Shown here: positions 8,558 through 16,177 of the stretch, piece after piece
Layout: each line of letters starts with the position of its first letter
Numbering within the stretch: the first letter of the stretch is position 1
From: WTGJ01 sp965237765
Lineage (GTDB): Bacteria; Chloroflexota; Anaerolineae; Aggregatilineales; Phototrophicaceae
NCBI GenBank assembly: GCA_965237765.1
Contig: OZ250157.1
Span: 1 to 64,000 of the forward strand
Length of the DNA stretch: 64,000 bases
Direction of reading: 5' to 3'
Notes under the pieces: model-generated
What the model was told of the DNA's origin: nothing
What the model saw: only the letters and a program-made list of their open reading frames with translations
Databases searched by the model: none
Made by a program: the position numbers and the translations under genes

Positions 8558-10081
8558 CTATCGCTGGGCGGTAGGCAGGTTACGGAGCGGGTCGCCGCGC
8601 AGGGCGGCCCGCATGGCCTCACGGTCATCCCAGGGATATTCTGTCGTGCCGAAACACATGCTCTGCTCATGTCCCTTGCCGCAGGCCAATACGATATCGC
8701 CCGCGCGCGCCCACCGGCAGGCGTGGTGCAGAGCGGCGCCGCGGTCGGGGATGCTCGTGAAATTGCTGCCATCTTGACCACCCCGATCGCGGCAAGCAAC
8801 AGCCATCATCGCCAGAATATCATCCAGCGATTCCGTACGCGGGTCTTCAGCAGTGAGTACCACATAATCAGCCAGCTCCGTCGCGATCTCTGCCATCAGC
8901 CGCCTCTTTGCCACGTCTCGCAAGCCAGCGCTGCCAAAAACCACGCAGAGCCTCTGCCCACTCGAGAGCAAGCGCCGGGCGGATCTAAGCGCCTCACGCA
9001 ACGCGGCGGGTGTATGCGCGAAATCGACTATGGCGCGGAATTTCTGTCCTTCGTCAATTTGCTCCATGCGCCCTGGCAAGTATCGCAACGCGGCGATGCC
9101 CTTCTGGATCGCGCCCAAGTCACCAGCGATGAACGGTGTCGCCGCCGCAGCTGCTGCCGCACCATTCGCAGCGTTATAAACGCCAGAGAGCGGTGAATGA
9201 ATGTCGATGCTACCTGATGCGGAGTGCAAACGATAATGAAGCCCGTCGCGTGCCTCGCGGATATCCTCCGCACGAAATTCAGCCGCTTCGCCATAGCCGA
9301 AGGTGGTACACGGCGCTTCCGCAAATACCTGGCTCGCATCATCATCCGCATTGATGACGCGGATGGCAGGCATCACACGAAGATATTCGAACATGCGCCC
9401 TTTGGCCGCGCGATAGTCCTCCCAACCGCCGTGAAAATCGAGGTGTTCGTGCTGGATATTCGTGAGCACTGCCGCCGCCAACTGTACACCTTGCACTCGC
9501 CCCTGCGCCAGACCGTGGCTGGTCATCTCGAGCACTGCGTGCGTTAGTCCATGCGTCACCATGCGAGCCAAGTAAGCTTGCAATTGTGGCGCCGGCGGCG
9601 AGGTCACGTGCAGGCCGGTCGCCTGCTCCTCATCACCGCAATTCGCCACCAACGTACTGACCAGACCGACTCGCCCCGAAAAACGTTGTTGCAAGATGTG
9701 GTGTAGCATGTGAGTGGTCGTCGTCTTGCCGTCGGTGCCGCTCACCCCAAAGAGCGTAAGCCTGCCGGCGGGCCAGTCGTAATAGGCAGCGGAGAGTATA
9801 CCGACTTGTTGTTGCGCGTCTCGCAACTGGGCATATGGCAGAGACATTGTGGAAGGCGGTCGCTCCCCGACAATCGCCGCCGCGCCCCGCGCGATCGCCT
9901 CGTCGATGAAATCGTGTCCATCGAATTGCACGCCGCGCCGTGCTACAAAAAGACCACCCTCTTCTACATCCGCAACCGTCTCCACTACTGGGGCTGTAAT
10001 GGGCCGCTCCAAGTCACCGCGCGTCTCGATGATGGCCGCTGGCGGTAAAGCGCTGAGAAATTGCGAGAGAGTTTTCGTCAT
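8558..10081 (-). CDS. murE: UDP-MurNAc-tripeptide ligase
   Basis: Cytoplasmic Mur ligase that adds the third residue of the peptidoglycan stem peptide. The 507-residue protein has the N-terminal UDP-sugar domain (VARRGVQFDGHDFI), the ATP loop VSGTDGKTTTTHML, and the C-terminal ligase domain with VFGSAGLRDVAKR. At the position that sets amino acid specificity it reads E412-D-P-R415-T-E instead of the DNPR of meso-diaminopimelate enzymes. Arg is kept but Asn is not, so L-ornithine or L-lysine is plausible (inference). It lies away from the other mur genes, after the atp genes, with a hairpin between. The FemX genes 12 kb away would fit a bridged, non-DAP wall. Confidence 0.93.
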   Translation of the reverse strand: MTKTLSQFLSALPPAAIIETRGDLERPITAPVVETVADVEEGGLFVARRGVQFDGHDFIDEAIARGAAAIVGERPPSTMSLPYAQLRDAQQQVGILSAAYYDWPAGRLTLFGVSGTDGKTTTTHMLHHILQQRFSGRVGLVSTLVANCGDEEQATGLHVTSPPAPQLQAYLARMVTHGLTHAVLEMTSHGLAQGRVQGVQLAAAVLTNIQHEHLDFHGGWEDYRAAKGRMFEYLRVMPAIRVINADDDASQVFAEAPCTTFGYGEAAEFRAEDIREARDGLHYRLHSASGSIDIHSPLSGVYNAANGAAAAAAATPFIAGDLGAIQKGIAALRYLPGRMEQIDEGQKFRAIVDFAHTPAALREALRSARRLLSSGQRLCVVFGSAGLRDVAKRRLMAEIATELADYVVLTAEDPRTESLDDILAMMAVACRDRGGQDGSNFTSIPDRGAALHHACRWARAGDIVLACGKGHEQSMCFGTTEYPWDDREAMRAALRGDPLRNLPTAQR

Positions 10082-10101
10082 TGAAAATGTATATTAGAAC
10101 A

Positions 10102-10128
10102 CAAACACGCCGCCAGGCGACGTGTTTG
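10102..10128 (-). terminator. Strong hairpin after the nuo-atp operon
   Basis: A near-perfect 12-bp stem (one G-T pair) with a 3-base loop on the minus strand: CAAACACGTCGC, CTG, GCGGCGTGTTTG. It lies 24 bases past the atpF stop and 21 bases before murE. The following TGTTCT is a weak U-tract, so termination may be partial. TAATAT just after could serve a murE promoter. Confidence 0.55.
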
Positions 10129-10151
10129 CTTTTCGCTCGTTCTGGGCGCGC

Positions 10152-10853
10152 TTAGGAAAAGCGTCCCGCGAGCTCTTCAAGGTTATTGCGCACACTGCCA
10201 TCCACCACCCGCTCCTGTGAGCGGATAATCAACCCACCCAGAATGGTGGGGTCCACCCGAAATTGGAGCGATTCAGCACCAGTTTCCTGTTGCACGCGCT
10301 CTCGTTCGCTTTCTGATAGCGGCATCGCGCTCACTACATCCACCGCGCCGCTCATCGCGCGCGCTTCGGCCGGCACCCTGCTGAAGAAATCCTCAATCAG
10401 AGAATGTTGCCGCCGCTCATCCAGACTCTCGCTAATGAGACGCTGCGCCACAGCGATCGCGATCGCCGAAACCTGGCCGCGCATTTCAGAGAGCTGCGCG
10501 TCGCGTTCGGCTTCTGCGCTACTGCGCGCTTCCTCACGGATGACTACCGCTGCCTGCCGCGCTTCTGCCTCTATGCTTTGCGTTAGCTGTTCGCCCTGAG
10601 CGCGCGCGCCTAACATCAACTTCTGAATTTCCGCTTGCGCTTCTAGAAGGATTGTCTCCGCTTCGGCTTCCGCTTTTTCGCGTGCGTTGGCAGCGACAGC
10701 TGCATCCTCCAAACCGCGCGCGATGCGCTCCTTACGCGCGTTGAGCATATTGACAAGTGGATTGAAGGCGAAACGCGTCAGCACTGTGTAAATCACGATG
10801 AAGGCGATAACCTGAATCAGCAAATACCCAGCATTGATGCCAATGGCTTCCAT
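10152..10853 (-). CDS. atpF: ATP synthase b subunit with delta-like C-terminal domain
   Basis: Peripheral stalk subunit of F-type ATP synthase, 233 residues. One N-terminal membrane helix (LIQVIAFIVIYTVLTRFAF) is followed by the charged Ala/Glu/Arg-rich coiled coil typical of b to about residue 165. The last ~67 residues (from MSGAVDVVSAMPL to the end) match the C-terminal domain of the delta subunit: VVSAMPL, VDPTILGGLIIR and VDGSVRNNLEEL. The N-terminal helical bundle of delta, which binds F1 alpha, is absent. b subunits with delta-like tails are also known in N-type ATPases. Good AAGGA ribosome site. No separate atpH is seen, and no F1 genes follow. Confidence 0.9.
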   Translation of the reverse strand: MEAIGINAGYLLIQVIAFIVIYTVLTRFAFNPLVNMLNARKERIARGLEDAAVAANAREKAEAEAETILLEAQAEIQKLMLGARAQGEQLTQSIEAEARQAAVVIREEARSSAEAERDAQLSEMRGQVSAIAIAVAQRLISESLDERRQHSLIEDFFSRVPAEARAMSGAVDVVSAMPLSESERERVQQETGAESLQFRVDPTILGGLIIRSQERVVDGSVRNNLEELAGRFS

Positions 10854-10883
10854 CGCTGTATCCTTTCCCGTTCCAGAGGCGGC

Positions 10884-11120
10884 TTATAGCACGAACAGGA
10901 TAATCAGCGAGACGACCAGGGCATAGATCGCGACCGCTTCCGCGAAAGCCACGCCCAAAATCATGTTGGTCTGAATCGTGGTGGTGTGATCCGGATTCCG
11001 GCCCATCGCTTGGACGGCGCCGCCCACGGAAAGGCCGATACCGATGCCGCCACCGAGGGCGCCGACCATCGCCAGTCCCGCACCCACTGCCCTGCCTGCC
11101 AGAATGACTGCTTCTTCCAT
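10884..11120 (-). CDS. atpE: ATP synthase c subunit
   Basis: A 78-residue rotor ring subunit made of two membrane helices. The first helix has the glycine pattern GGGIGIGLSVG, the polar loop reads GRNPD, and the second carries the ion-binding glutamate in AFAEAVAIYALV. The residues around the glutamate lack the Glu-Ser pair of Na+-type c subunits, so H+ coupling is more likely (inference). Ribosome site GAGG upstream of ATG 11120. Between atpB and atpF in the usual order. Confidence 0.95.
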   Translation of the reverse strand: MEEAVILAGRAVGAGLAMVGALGGGIGIGLSVGGAVQAMGRNPDHTTTIQTNMILGVAFAEAVAIYALVVSLIILFVL

Positions 11121-11170
11121 GAGACCTCTTCTCCTCCGAGAATTATGCGTTGCCGCTTCGTTGCCGGAAT

Positions 11171-12607
11171 TTATTGATTGTCGTGCTCTTCGTGGTGATG
11201 GCTATCTGTAGCCAGATTCATGAAGATTGCCGTCAACATGCCAAAGACCAAGGCCTGGATGACGCCCACGAAAAACTCCAGAATGAAAAATGGCCAGGGT
11301 AAAATCGTCACTAAGTAGCTCATCACAAAGAGCAAGATCGAGCCAGCGAAGATATTGCCCAGGAGGCGAAAGGCGAAAGAAAGGATGCGTGCGATCTCGC
11401 CGATCAGCTCCAACAAACCGACCGCCAGATCAATCCCTCCCAAGGGCGAAGTGAAGAGCGTCCGGAAGTTGAAGAACTTCGTCAGATAGCCGAAGCCAAG
11501 GGCGCGAAAGCCCATCACCTGCGTCATCACCACTGCCGCCAAAGCCAGTGCGATCGTCATGTTGACATCCGTCGACGGCACGCGCACATAAGGCAGTACC
11601 ACCCAGGGCACTTCACGCGAATGCTCATCGCCAGGAACGATATGGTGCGGGTCGGCCGCCAGGTATTCGCTCGCTGGCGCCATGGTAGCGAAATAGTCCG
11701 CCACAGCCTGCCCATCAACGTTCACACTGTCATCATCAGCGAAAGCCAACGCCGGATATTGCGGCCAAGAAGGTATTCCACCCGTATAGCAACCAGCGCG
11801 GGAACCTTTCCCCGCTACGTGCTCGTCAAACGCTTCCCTATAACTGGATTCGCGCACGGCGTTACCCGCAGGATTAATATCGACGCTTTGCCCGGCAGCC
11901 AATTGCAGCTCAGCCCTGCGTTGCGCCACCTGCGCGGCATTTACTGCCACGACGAAAGCCGCTTCGTCATTGGCGATTTCAGCGACGGGGTTAATCCATT
12001 CGCAGCTGCCATTCACCATCCAAAAACCGAGGAAACCCTTATATATCTCGAAGCCGTCGGTCACCTTGTATTTCGCATGACCCTCAGCATCGACCAATTC
12101 CACGCCCGTTTCCGCATCCAGCACCGGCTTGTAGTGTGGATGGATGAAACCGATGCTATCCACACCGGGGATCAATTCCAGCCAATTACTCAGCAGCACG
12201 ATGACGAAAATCGTCATGAACATGCGGAAGATGATGCTGAGATACTGCGGTTTGACGATCCCGCCAACAAAGCTATGCAAACCCTCGACGGCCGCTTCCA
12301 ACAAATTGTAGAAACCGCCGCGCGGAGCCTCTACAGCGCTCTTCGGCATCCGCCAACGGATGTAGAGCACGAGCACGATGATGAGGATCCACACGACGAT
12401 AGAACCCATCACGGTGTTCGTCATCGGCGACCCGAGGATCGCGTCATCGGCGATCTCGAACTGCCCGAATAGTTCCCAATGCGACGGATAGACTTCGCCT
12501 GGCAACTGGATCACGGGGATGACAGGGCGGACCAGAAGCGTGACGGCTACTCCAGCGAGCAATAACAGCAATGCCAGCCAGCGCCGCTTTCCGCTCCAAC
12601 TAATCAC
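11171..12607 (-). CDS. atpB: ATP synthase a subunit with large extracytoplasmic insert
   Basis: Stator channel subunit of Fo. The essential arginine is present in FAFRLLGNIFAGS and the helix before it is normal (VPSTDVNMTIALAL). At 478 residues it is far longer than usual (about 240-310). The excess is a hydrophilic segment of ~190 residues, about residues 155-345, between the second conserved membrane helix (SNWLELIPGVD) and the third; in the E. coli topology this loop faces the periplasm. The insert is acidic, Ala-rich and has two cysteines (GSCEW, AGCYT). GTG start at 12607 is backed by GGAGGAGGGG seven bases upstream and overlaps the atpI stop by 8 bases. Function of the insert is unknown. 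Confidence 0.93.
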   Translation of the reverse strand: MISWSGKRRWLALLLLLAGVAVTLLVRPVIPVIQLPGEVYPSHWELFGQFEIADDAILGSPMTNTVMGSIVVWILIIVLVLYIRWRMPKSAVEAPRGGFYNLLEAAVEGLHSFVGGIVKPQYLSIIFRMFMTIFVIVLLSNWLELIPGVDSIGFIHPHYKPVLDAETGVELVDAEGHAKYKVTDGFEIYKGFLGFWMVNGSCEWINPVAEIANDEAAFVVAVNAAQVAQRRAELQLAAGQSVDINPAGNAVRESSYREAFDEHVAGKGSRAGCYTGGIPSWPQYPALAFADDDSVNVDGQAVADYFATMAPASEYLAADPHHIVPGDEHSREVPWVVLPYVRVPSTDVNMTIALALAAVVMTQVMGFRALGFGYLTKFFNFRTLFTSPLGGIDLAVGLLELIGEIARILSFAFRLLGNIFAGSILLFVMSYLVTILPWPFFILEFFVGVIQALVFGMLTAIFMNLATDSHHHEEHDNQ

Positions 12608-12875
12608 AGTGGGTCCCCTCCTCCAACTTTCCTCCGGCCATCTTGCCCATCTTTCTGCGGCCGTAGATATACACTGCGACGGTACTCAGGGGGGCGCTAA
12701 GCAGCAAAGCGATGACGAGGAATGTCGCGCGCGTCCCCAATATCCGATCCATCAAAACGCCAAGGGCAAACGAGCCACCGATGATGCCTAAGAGTAACGA
12801 CCCCACTTGCCAGACCACGCCCCAGGCGAAGCGTTGGATGCTTCGCGGTGTATTGGGCGTTACCTCCGAGGTCAT
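12600..12875 (-). CDS. AtpI/AtpZ-family small membrane protein
   Basis: A 91-residue protein with two membrane helices (about residues 19-43 and 49-70), separated by GVLMDRILGTRA. This is the pattern of AtpI/AtpZ proteins, which assist c-ring assembly or Mg2+ handling and are encoded first in many atp operons. It follows nuoN by 41 bases and overlaps atpB, linking complex I and Fo genes in one transcript. Which of the two related families it belongs to cannot be decided by eye. Confidence 0.8.
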   Translation of the reverse strand: MTSEVTPNTPRSIQRFAWGVVWQVGSLLLGIIGGSFALGVLMDRILGTRATFLVIALLLSAPLSTVAVYIYGRRKMGKMAGGKLEEGTHCD

Positions 12876-12916
12876 GCGCGCATTCTATCACGATGAAATC
12901 TCGCATTCCAGACCGA

Positions 12917-14422
12917 TTAAGAAAGCGGCGTCAACGCGCTGAAGAATGAAATTGCGCCCCGCCGCGTCCACTCGTAGACCGCCTCCGCCCCCACTGTGCC
13001 GAGGAGGAGGATGGCAACGCAGCTAACGCCGAGCAACCAACCAACCGGCTGCGGGATCGCGATCGCGCGCGAATCGTCAGCGCTGCGGTCTACATACATC
13101 ACCTTGACGACGATGAGGTAGTAATACAACGCGACGATGGCGTTGATAACCCCCAAGAGCGCCAGCCAGGTATAACCCGCATCAACCGCCGCGGTGAAGA
13201 GGAAAAACTTTCCGAAGAAACCGGCCGTTGGTGGGATGCCCGCCAATGAAAGCAGACCGATCGTCATCGCTAGCGCCAGCCGAGGCGAGCGTCTGCTCAA
13301 GCCAGCGAAGGCAGCAATCTCGTCGCTCCCATTCTCGCTCGCGAAACGCAACACGACCGCGAAGATGAGCAAGTTGGTGAAGGTATACATGAAAAGATAG
13401 AAGCTGACGGCGGCGACGGCAATCTCACCACTGCCAACCATCGCCGTTACGCCGATGAGCGCGTAACCCGCCTGCGCGATGCTCGAATAGGCGATTAGCC
13501 GTTTCATGTTACGCTGCGCGAGGGCGACGACGTTGCCGAAAGTCATCGTGATGGCGGCGCCCGCGGCCAAGATATTCACCCAGTATTGCTGGATGGATTG
13601 CCCACCCAGCAACAATCCCTCCGGAAATACCGCGGCAAAAAATCGCATGAGCAAGGCGAAACTGGCCGCTTTGCTTGCGACGCTGACAAACCCGGTGACA
13701 GGCGTCGGCGCGCCTTCGTAAACGTCCGGCGTCCAGAAATGGAAGGGCACAGCGCTAATCTTGAAGCCGAAGCCAACCGCGATCAGTACAAGCGCAACCA
13801 GGATGGGTAGGAGGCCAATGCCTGTGCTCGCGCCCAAAGCCGCGGCTATACCCGCGAAGCTCGTCACGCCTGTAAAGCCATATAGCAGGCTGAGGCCGAA
13901 GAGCATAATTGCCGAAGTGAAGGCGCCGTAGAGGAAATACTTCATACCGCCTTCGACCGAGCGCGCGTCGCCCCGCCGGAAGGCCGCCAGAATATAAAGT
14001 GGGATACTCGTCGTTTCCAGCGCGACGAAGAGCATGATGACATCCGTTGACGCGCTGAGCAAACAACCGCCTAGGGTGGCGACGACGAGGATGAGGTGGA
14101 ATTCGCCCTTGTTGGCGAGGCGGCGTGAATCGATCGCCATCCACGAAGTCAACGCGCCCGCCAGCAAGATCATCACTTTGAAGACCTGCGAGAGGCTATC
14201 GTGCCGCACCATCCCACCCCAGGCCAGCTCGCCACCCGCAGGCGGCGCCCCAATCAGCGGCACCAATGCCAACAACGCCAGGCTCACCGCGCTGGTATAA
14301 GCGATCCAGATGCGACGCTGTGGCGGCAAATAGACTTCCAGGAAAAGGATGACGAGCGCCAATAACGTCAACCCCAATTCCGGCAAGACCGCGGGCAAGC
14401 TCGGCCAAAGCGCGAATTCCAT
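12917..14422 (-). CDS. nuoN: NADH-quinone oxidoreductase subunit N
   Basis: Antiporter-like membrane subunit of complex I, 501 residues, about 14 helices. The channel lysines are in place: GFKISAVPFHFWTPDVYEGAP and VASKAASFALLM. DIKRL-type loop appears as NMKRLIAYSSIAQAGY. The true start is ATG 14422, two bases after the nuoM TGA; a longer in-frame reading upstream is Arg/His-rich out-of-frame nuoM sequence and is not coding. Last nuo gene in the operon. Confidence 0.95.
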   Translation of the reverse strand: MEFALWPSLPAVLPELGLTLLALVILFLEVYLPPQRRIWIAYTSAVSLALLALVPLIGAPPAGGELAWGGMVRHDSLSQVFKVMILLAGALTSWMAIDSRRLANKGEFHLILVVATLGGCLLSASTDVIMLFVALETTSIPLYILAAFRRGDARSVEGGMKYFLYGAFTSAIMLFGLSLLYGFTGVTSFAGIAAALGASTGIGLLPILVALVLIAVGFGFKISAVPFHFWTPDVYEGAPTPVTGFVSVASKAASFALLMRFFAAVFPEGLLLGGQSIQQYWVNILAAGAAITMTFGNVVALAQRNMKRLIAYSSIAQAGYALIGVTAMVGSGEIAVAAVSFYLFMYTFTNLLIFAVVLRFASENGSDEIAAFAGLSRRSPRLALAMTIGLLSLAGIPPTAGFFGKFFLFTAAVDAGYTWLALLGVINAIVALYYYLIVVKVMYVDRSADDSRAIAIPQPVGWLLGVSCVAILLLGTVGAEAVYEWTRRGAISFFSALTPLS

Positions 14423-14424
14423 CG

Positions 14425-16146
14425 TCACGCGCCTCCGCCAAGGATGGTGATCAGCGGTTGCACGCCGGATTCGATCATCGGCGCCATGATCGCCGGGTAC
14501 ATCCCTAACACGATGAGTGGGATGCCCAGCAAGAGCAACACGGCGCGGTCGGTGATGGCGATATCGCCTACGTCGTGATAGCGCTCTTTGTTGAATTCGC
14601 CGAAGAATACTTGGCTCGTGACGCGCAGAACATAAGCTGCAGTGATGACGATGCCGAGCGCCGCCAGCACGACAATGATGGAGTAATAATGCCTGATCGT
14701 GAAACTGCCGAATTGAAGGGTAATCGCGTCGGATGCCTGCCACATGCCTTGAAAGATCGGGAATTCGGCGATGAATCCGCTCAGTCCGGGCATGCCCATA
14801 CTGGTCAGACCACCAACGATGAAGGCGACCGCCACCCAGGGCATGCGCTTGACAAAACCGCCGAGGCTGGGGATATCGCGCGTGTGGGCGCGGTCATAGA
14901 CCATGCCGACGCAACCGAAGAAGAGTGCCGTCATCGCGCCATGGCTGAACATCTGCAGCCCGGCGCCGCTCATGCCGGTCACGTTCATCGTCGCGAAGCC
15001 CATGCTGACCAGGCCCATATGGCTCACCGAGGAGAAGCCAATAACGTACTTGAAATCACGCTGGCGGAAGGCGATGAGCGCGCCGTAGACAACGTTGATA
15101 ATCGTGAGCAATATGATCCAAGGCAGGTGTGTTTGCGCTCCCGAGGGCAACAGCTGCACGCCCGAACGCAGCGCCGCATAGGCGCCCAATTTCATCAGCA
15201 CGCCCGCGTGAATCATCGAGACGGCCGTCGGCGCGGCGACGTGCCCATCCGGCGACCAATTGTGGAAAGGGAAAACCCCTGCCAACACAGCGAAGCCGAG
15301 GAAGATCAGCGGAAACCAGAGCCGCGCGAACGAGAGCGTCTCGTTGCCCAGATAGCCCAGCTGGCTGAACGCGCCGCCTTCCGCCGCCAAGGTGAGTTGC
15401 ACCATATCGAAGCTGAAACTGCCGGCTGTCTCCGGGATAGCGCCTGCCGCCTTTGCCTCGGCCAGCAGGGCCGCCCCCTCCGCGCCGCGGAAAAAGTCAT
15501 CCGCAACGAGGACCATGGCGATGACGCCAATCATTGCCACCACCGAACCGATGAGGATATAGAGCGTCAACTTCATCGAAGCGTATTCGCGCAATTTCAC
15601 CCAGCCCCAGGTGGCGATAAGGATGTACATCGGGAAGATGGCCAGCTCATAGAAAAAGAAGAGCAGGAACATATCCACTGCGACGAAAACGCCATAGACG
15701 CCCGCGACCAGGAACATGAAGAAGGCCATGAATTCGCGTGTACGCTCGTTAATTTTCCAGGAGATGAGCACTCCGGCCACCGCCACCATCCCGGTGAGCA
15801 GGACCATCGGCGCGCTCAAGCCATCGACAGCGACGTGATAGCTGATCCCCAGCGTATCCAGCCAGGAGTATCGCTCCTCAAAAGCCAACCCGTCAGCGAA
15901 CATCTGCGTGCCATAATGCGGTGTGCGGGCATCAAGAGCGGCTTGACTCTCCGTAAGGCGCTTGACTTGCGCGTTGTAGCTGAAAAAAACAATCGCGGAG
16001 AGTGATAACGCAACCACCGCCGCACTGATGGCCACACCGCGGATCAGATCCCGCTTTTCACCATCCATCAATAGGATGATGACCCCCGCCACGATGGGGG
16101 TGAAAACGATGGCGGAAATCACCGGGAAATCGAAGAGTGTCAGCAT
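14425..16146 (-). CDS. nuoM: NADH-quinone oxidoreductase subunit M, second (divergent) copy
   Basis: A 573-residue NuoM paralogue. It keeps the TM5 glutamate (FFFYELAIFPMY), the TM8 lysine (AGVLMKLGAYAAL), SSVSHMG and the TM12 glutamate (SGFIAEFPIF). The central TM7 lysine (E. coli NuoM Lys234, in FAVKMP) is replaced: the aligned segment reads FAVLAGVFPFHNW with Leu288. It also has a longer loop before that helix (about residues 205-265). It is clearly diverged from the neighbouring NuoM, so it is not a recent duplicate. Two NuoM subunits imply an extra antiporter module in the membrane arm. Confidence 0.92.
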   Translation of the reverse strand: MLTLFDFPVISAIVFTPIVAGVIILLMDGEKRDLIRGVAISAAVVALSLSAIVFFSYNAQVKRLTESQAALDARTPHYGTQMFADGLAFEERYSWLDTLGISYHVAVDGLSAPMVLLTGMVAVAGVLISWKINERTREFMAFFMFLVAGVYGVFVAVDMFLLFFFYELAIFPMYILIATWGWVKLREYASMKLTLYILIGSVVAMIGVIAMVLVADDFFRGAEGAALLAEAKAAGAIPETAGSFSFDMVQLTLAAEGGAFSQLGYLGNETLSFARLWFPLIFLGFAVLAGVFPFHNWSPDGHVAAPTAVSMIHAGVLMKLGAYAALRSGVQLLPSGAQTHLPWIILLTIINVVYGALIAFRQRDFKYVIGFSSVSHMGLVSMGFATMNVTGMSGAGLQMFSHGAMTALFFGCVGMVYDRAHTRDIPSLGGFVKRMPWVAVAFIVGGLTSMGMPGLSGFIAEFPIFQGMWQASDAITLQFGSFTIRHYYSIIVVLAALGIVITAAYVLRVTSQVFFGEFNKERYHDVGDIAITDRAVLLLLGIPLIVLGMYPAIMAPMIESGVQPLITILGGGA

Positions 16147-16177
16147 GCCCGCTTTCTCATCCGCGTCTCAAAACCCA

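Noticed and set aside
14423..14743. N-terminal extension of nuoN
   Set aside because: The extra residues are Arg/His-rich and derive from the 3' end of nuoM in another frame; ATG 14422 gives the expected NuoN start.
14575..16005. Long open frame (476 codons) on the plus strand
   Set aside because: It is antisense to nuoM, the translation is rich in His, Glu, Arg and Asp with no recognisable motif, and the opposite strand holds an intact conserved membrane protein.
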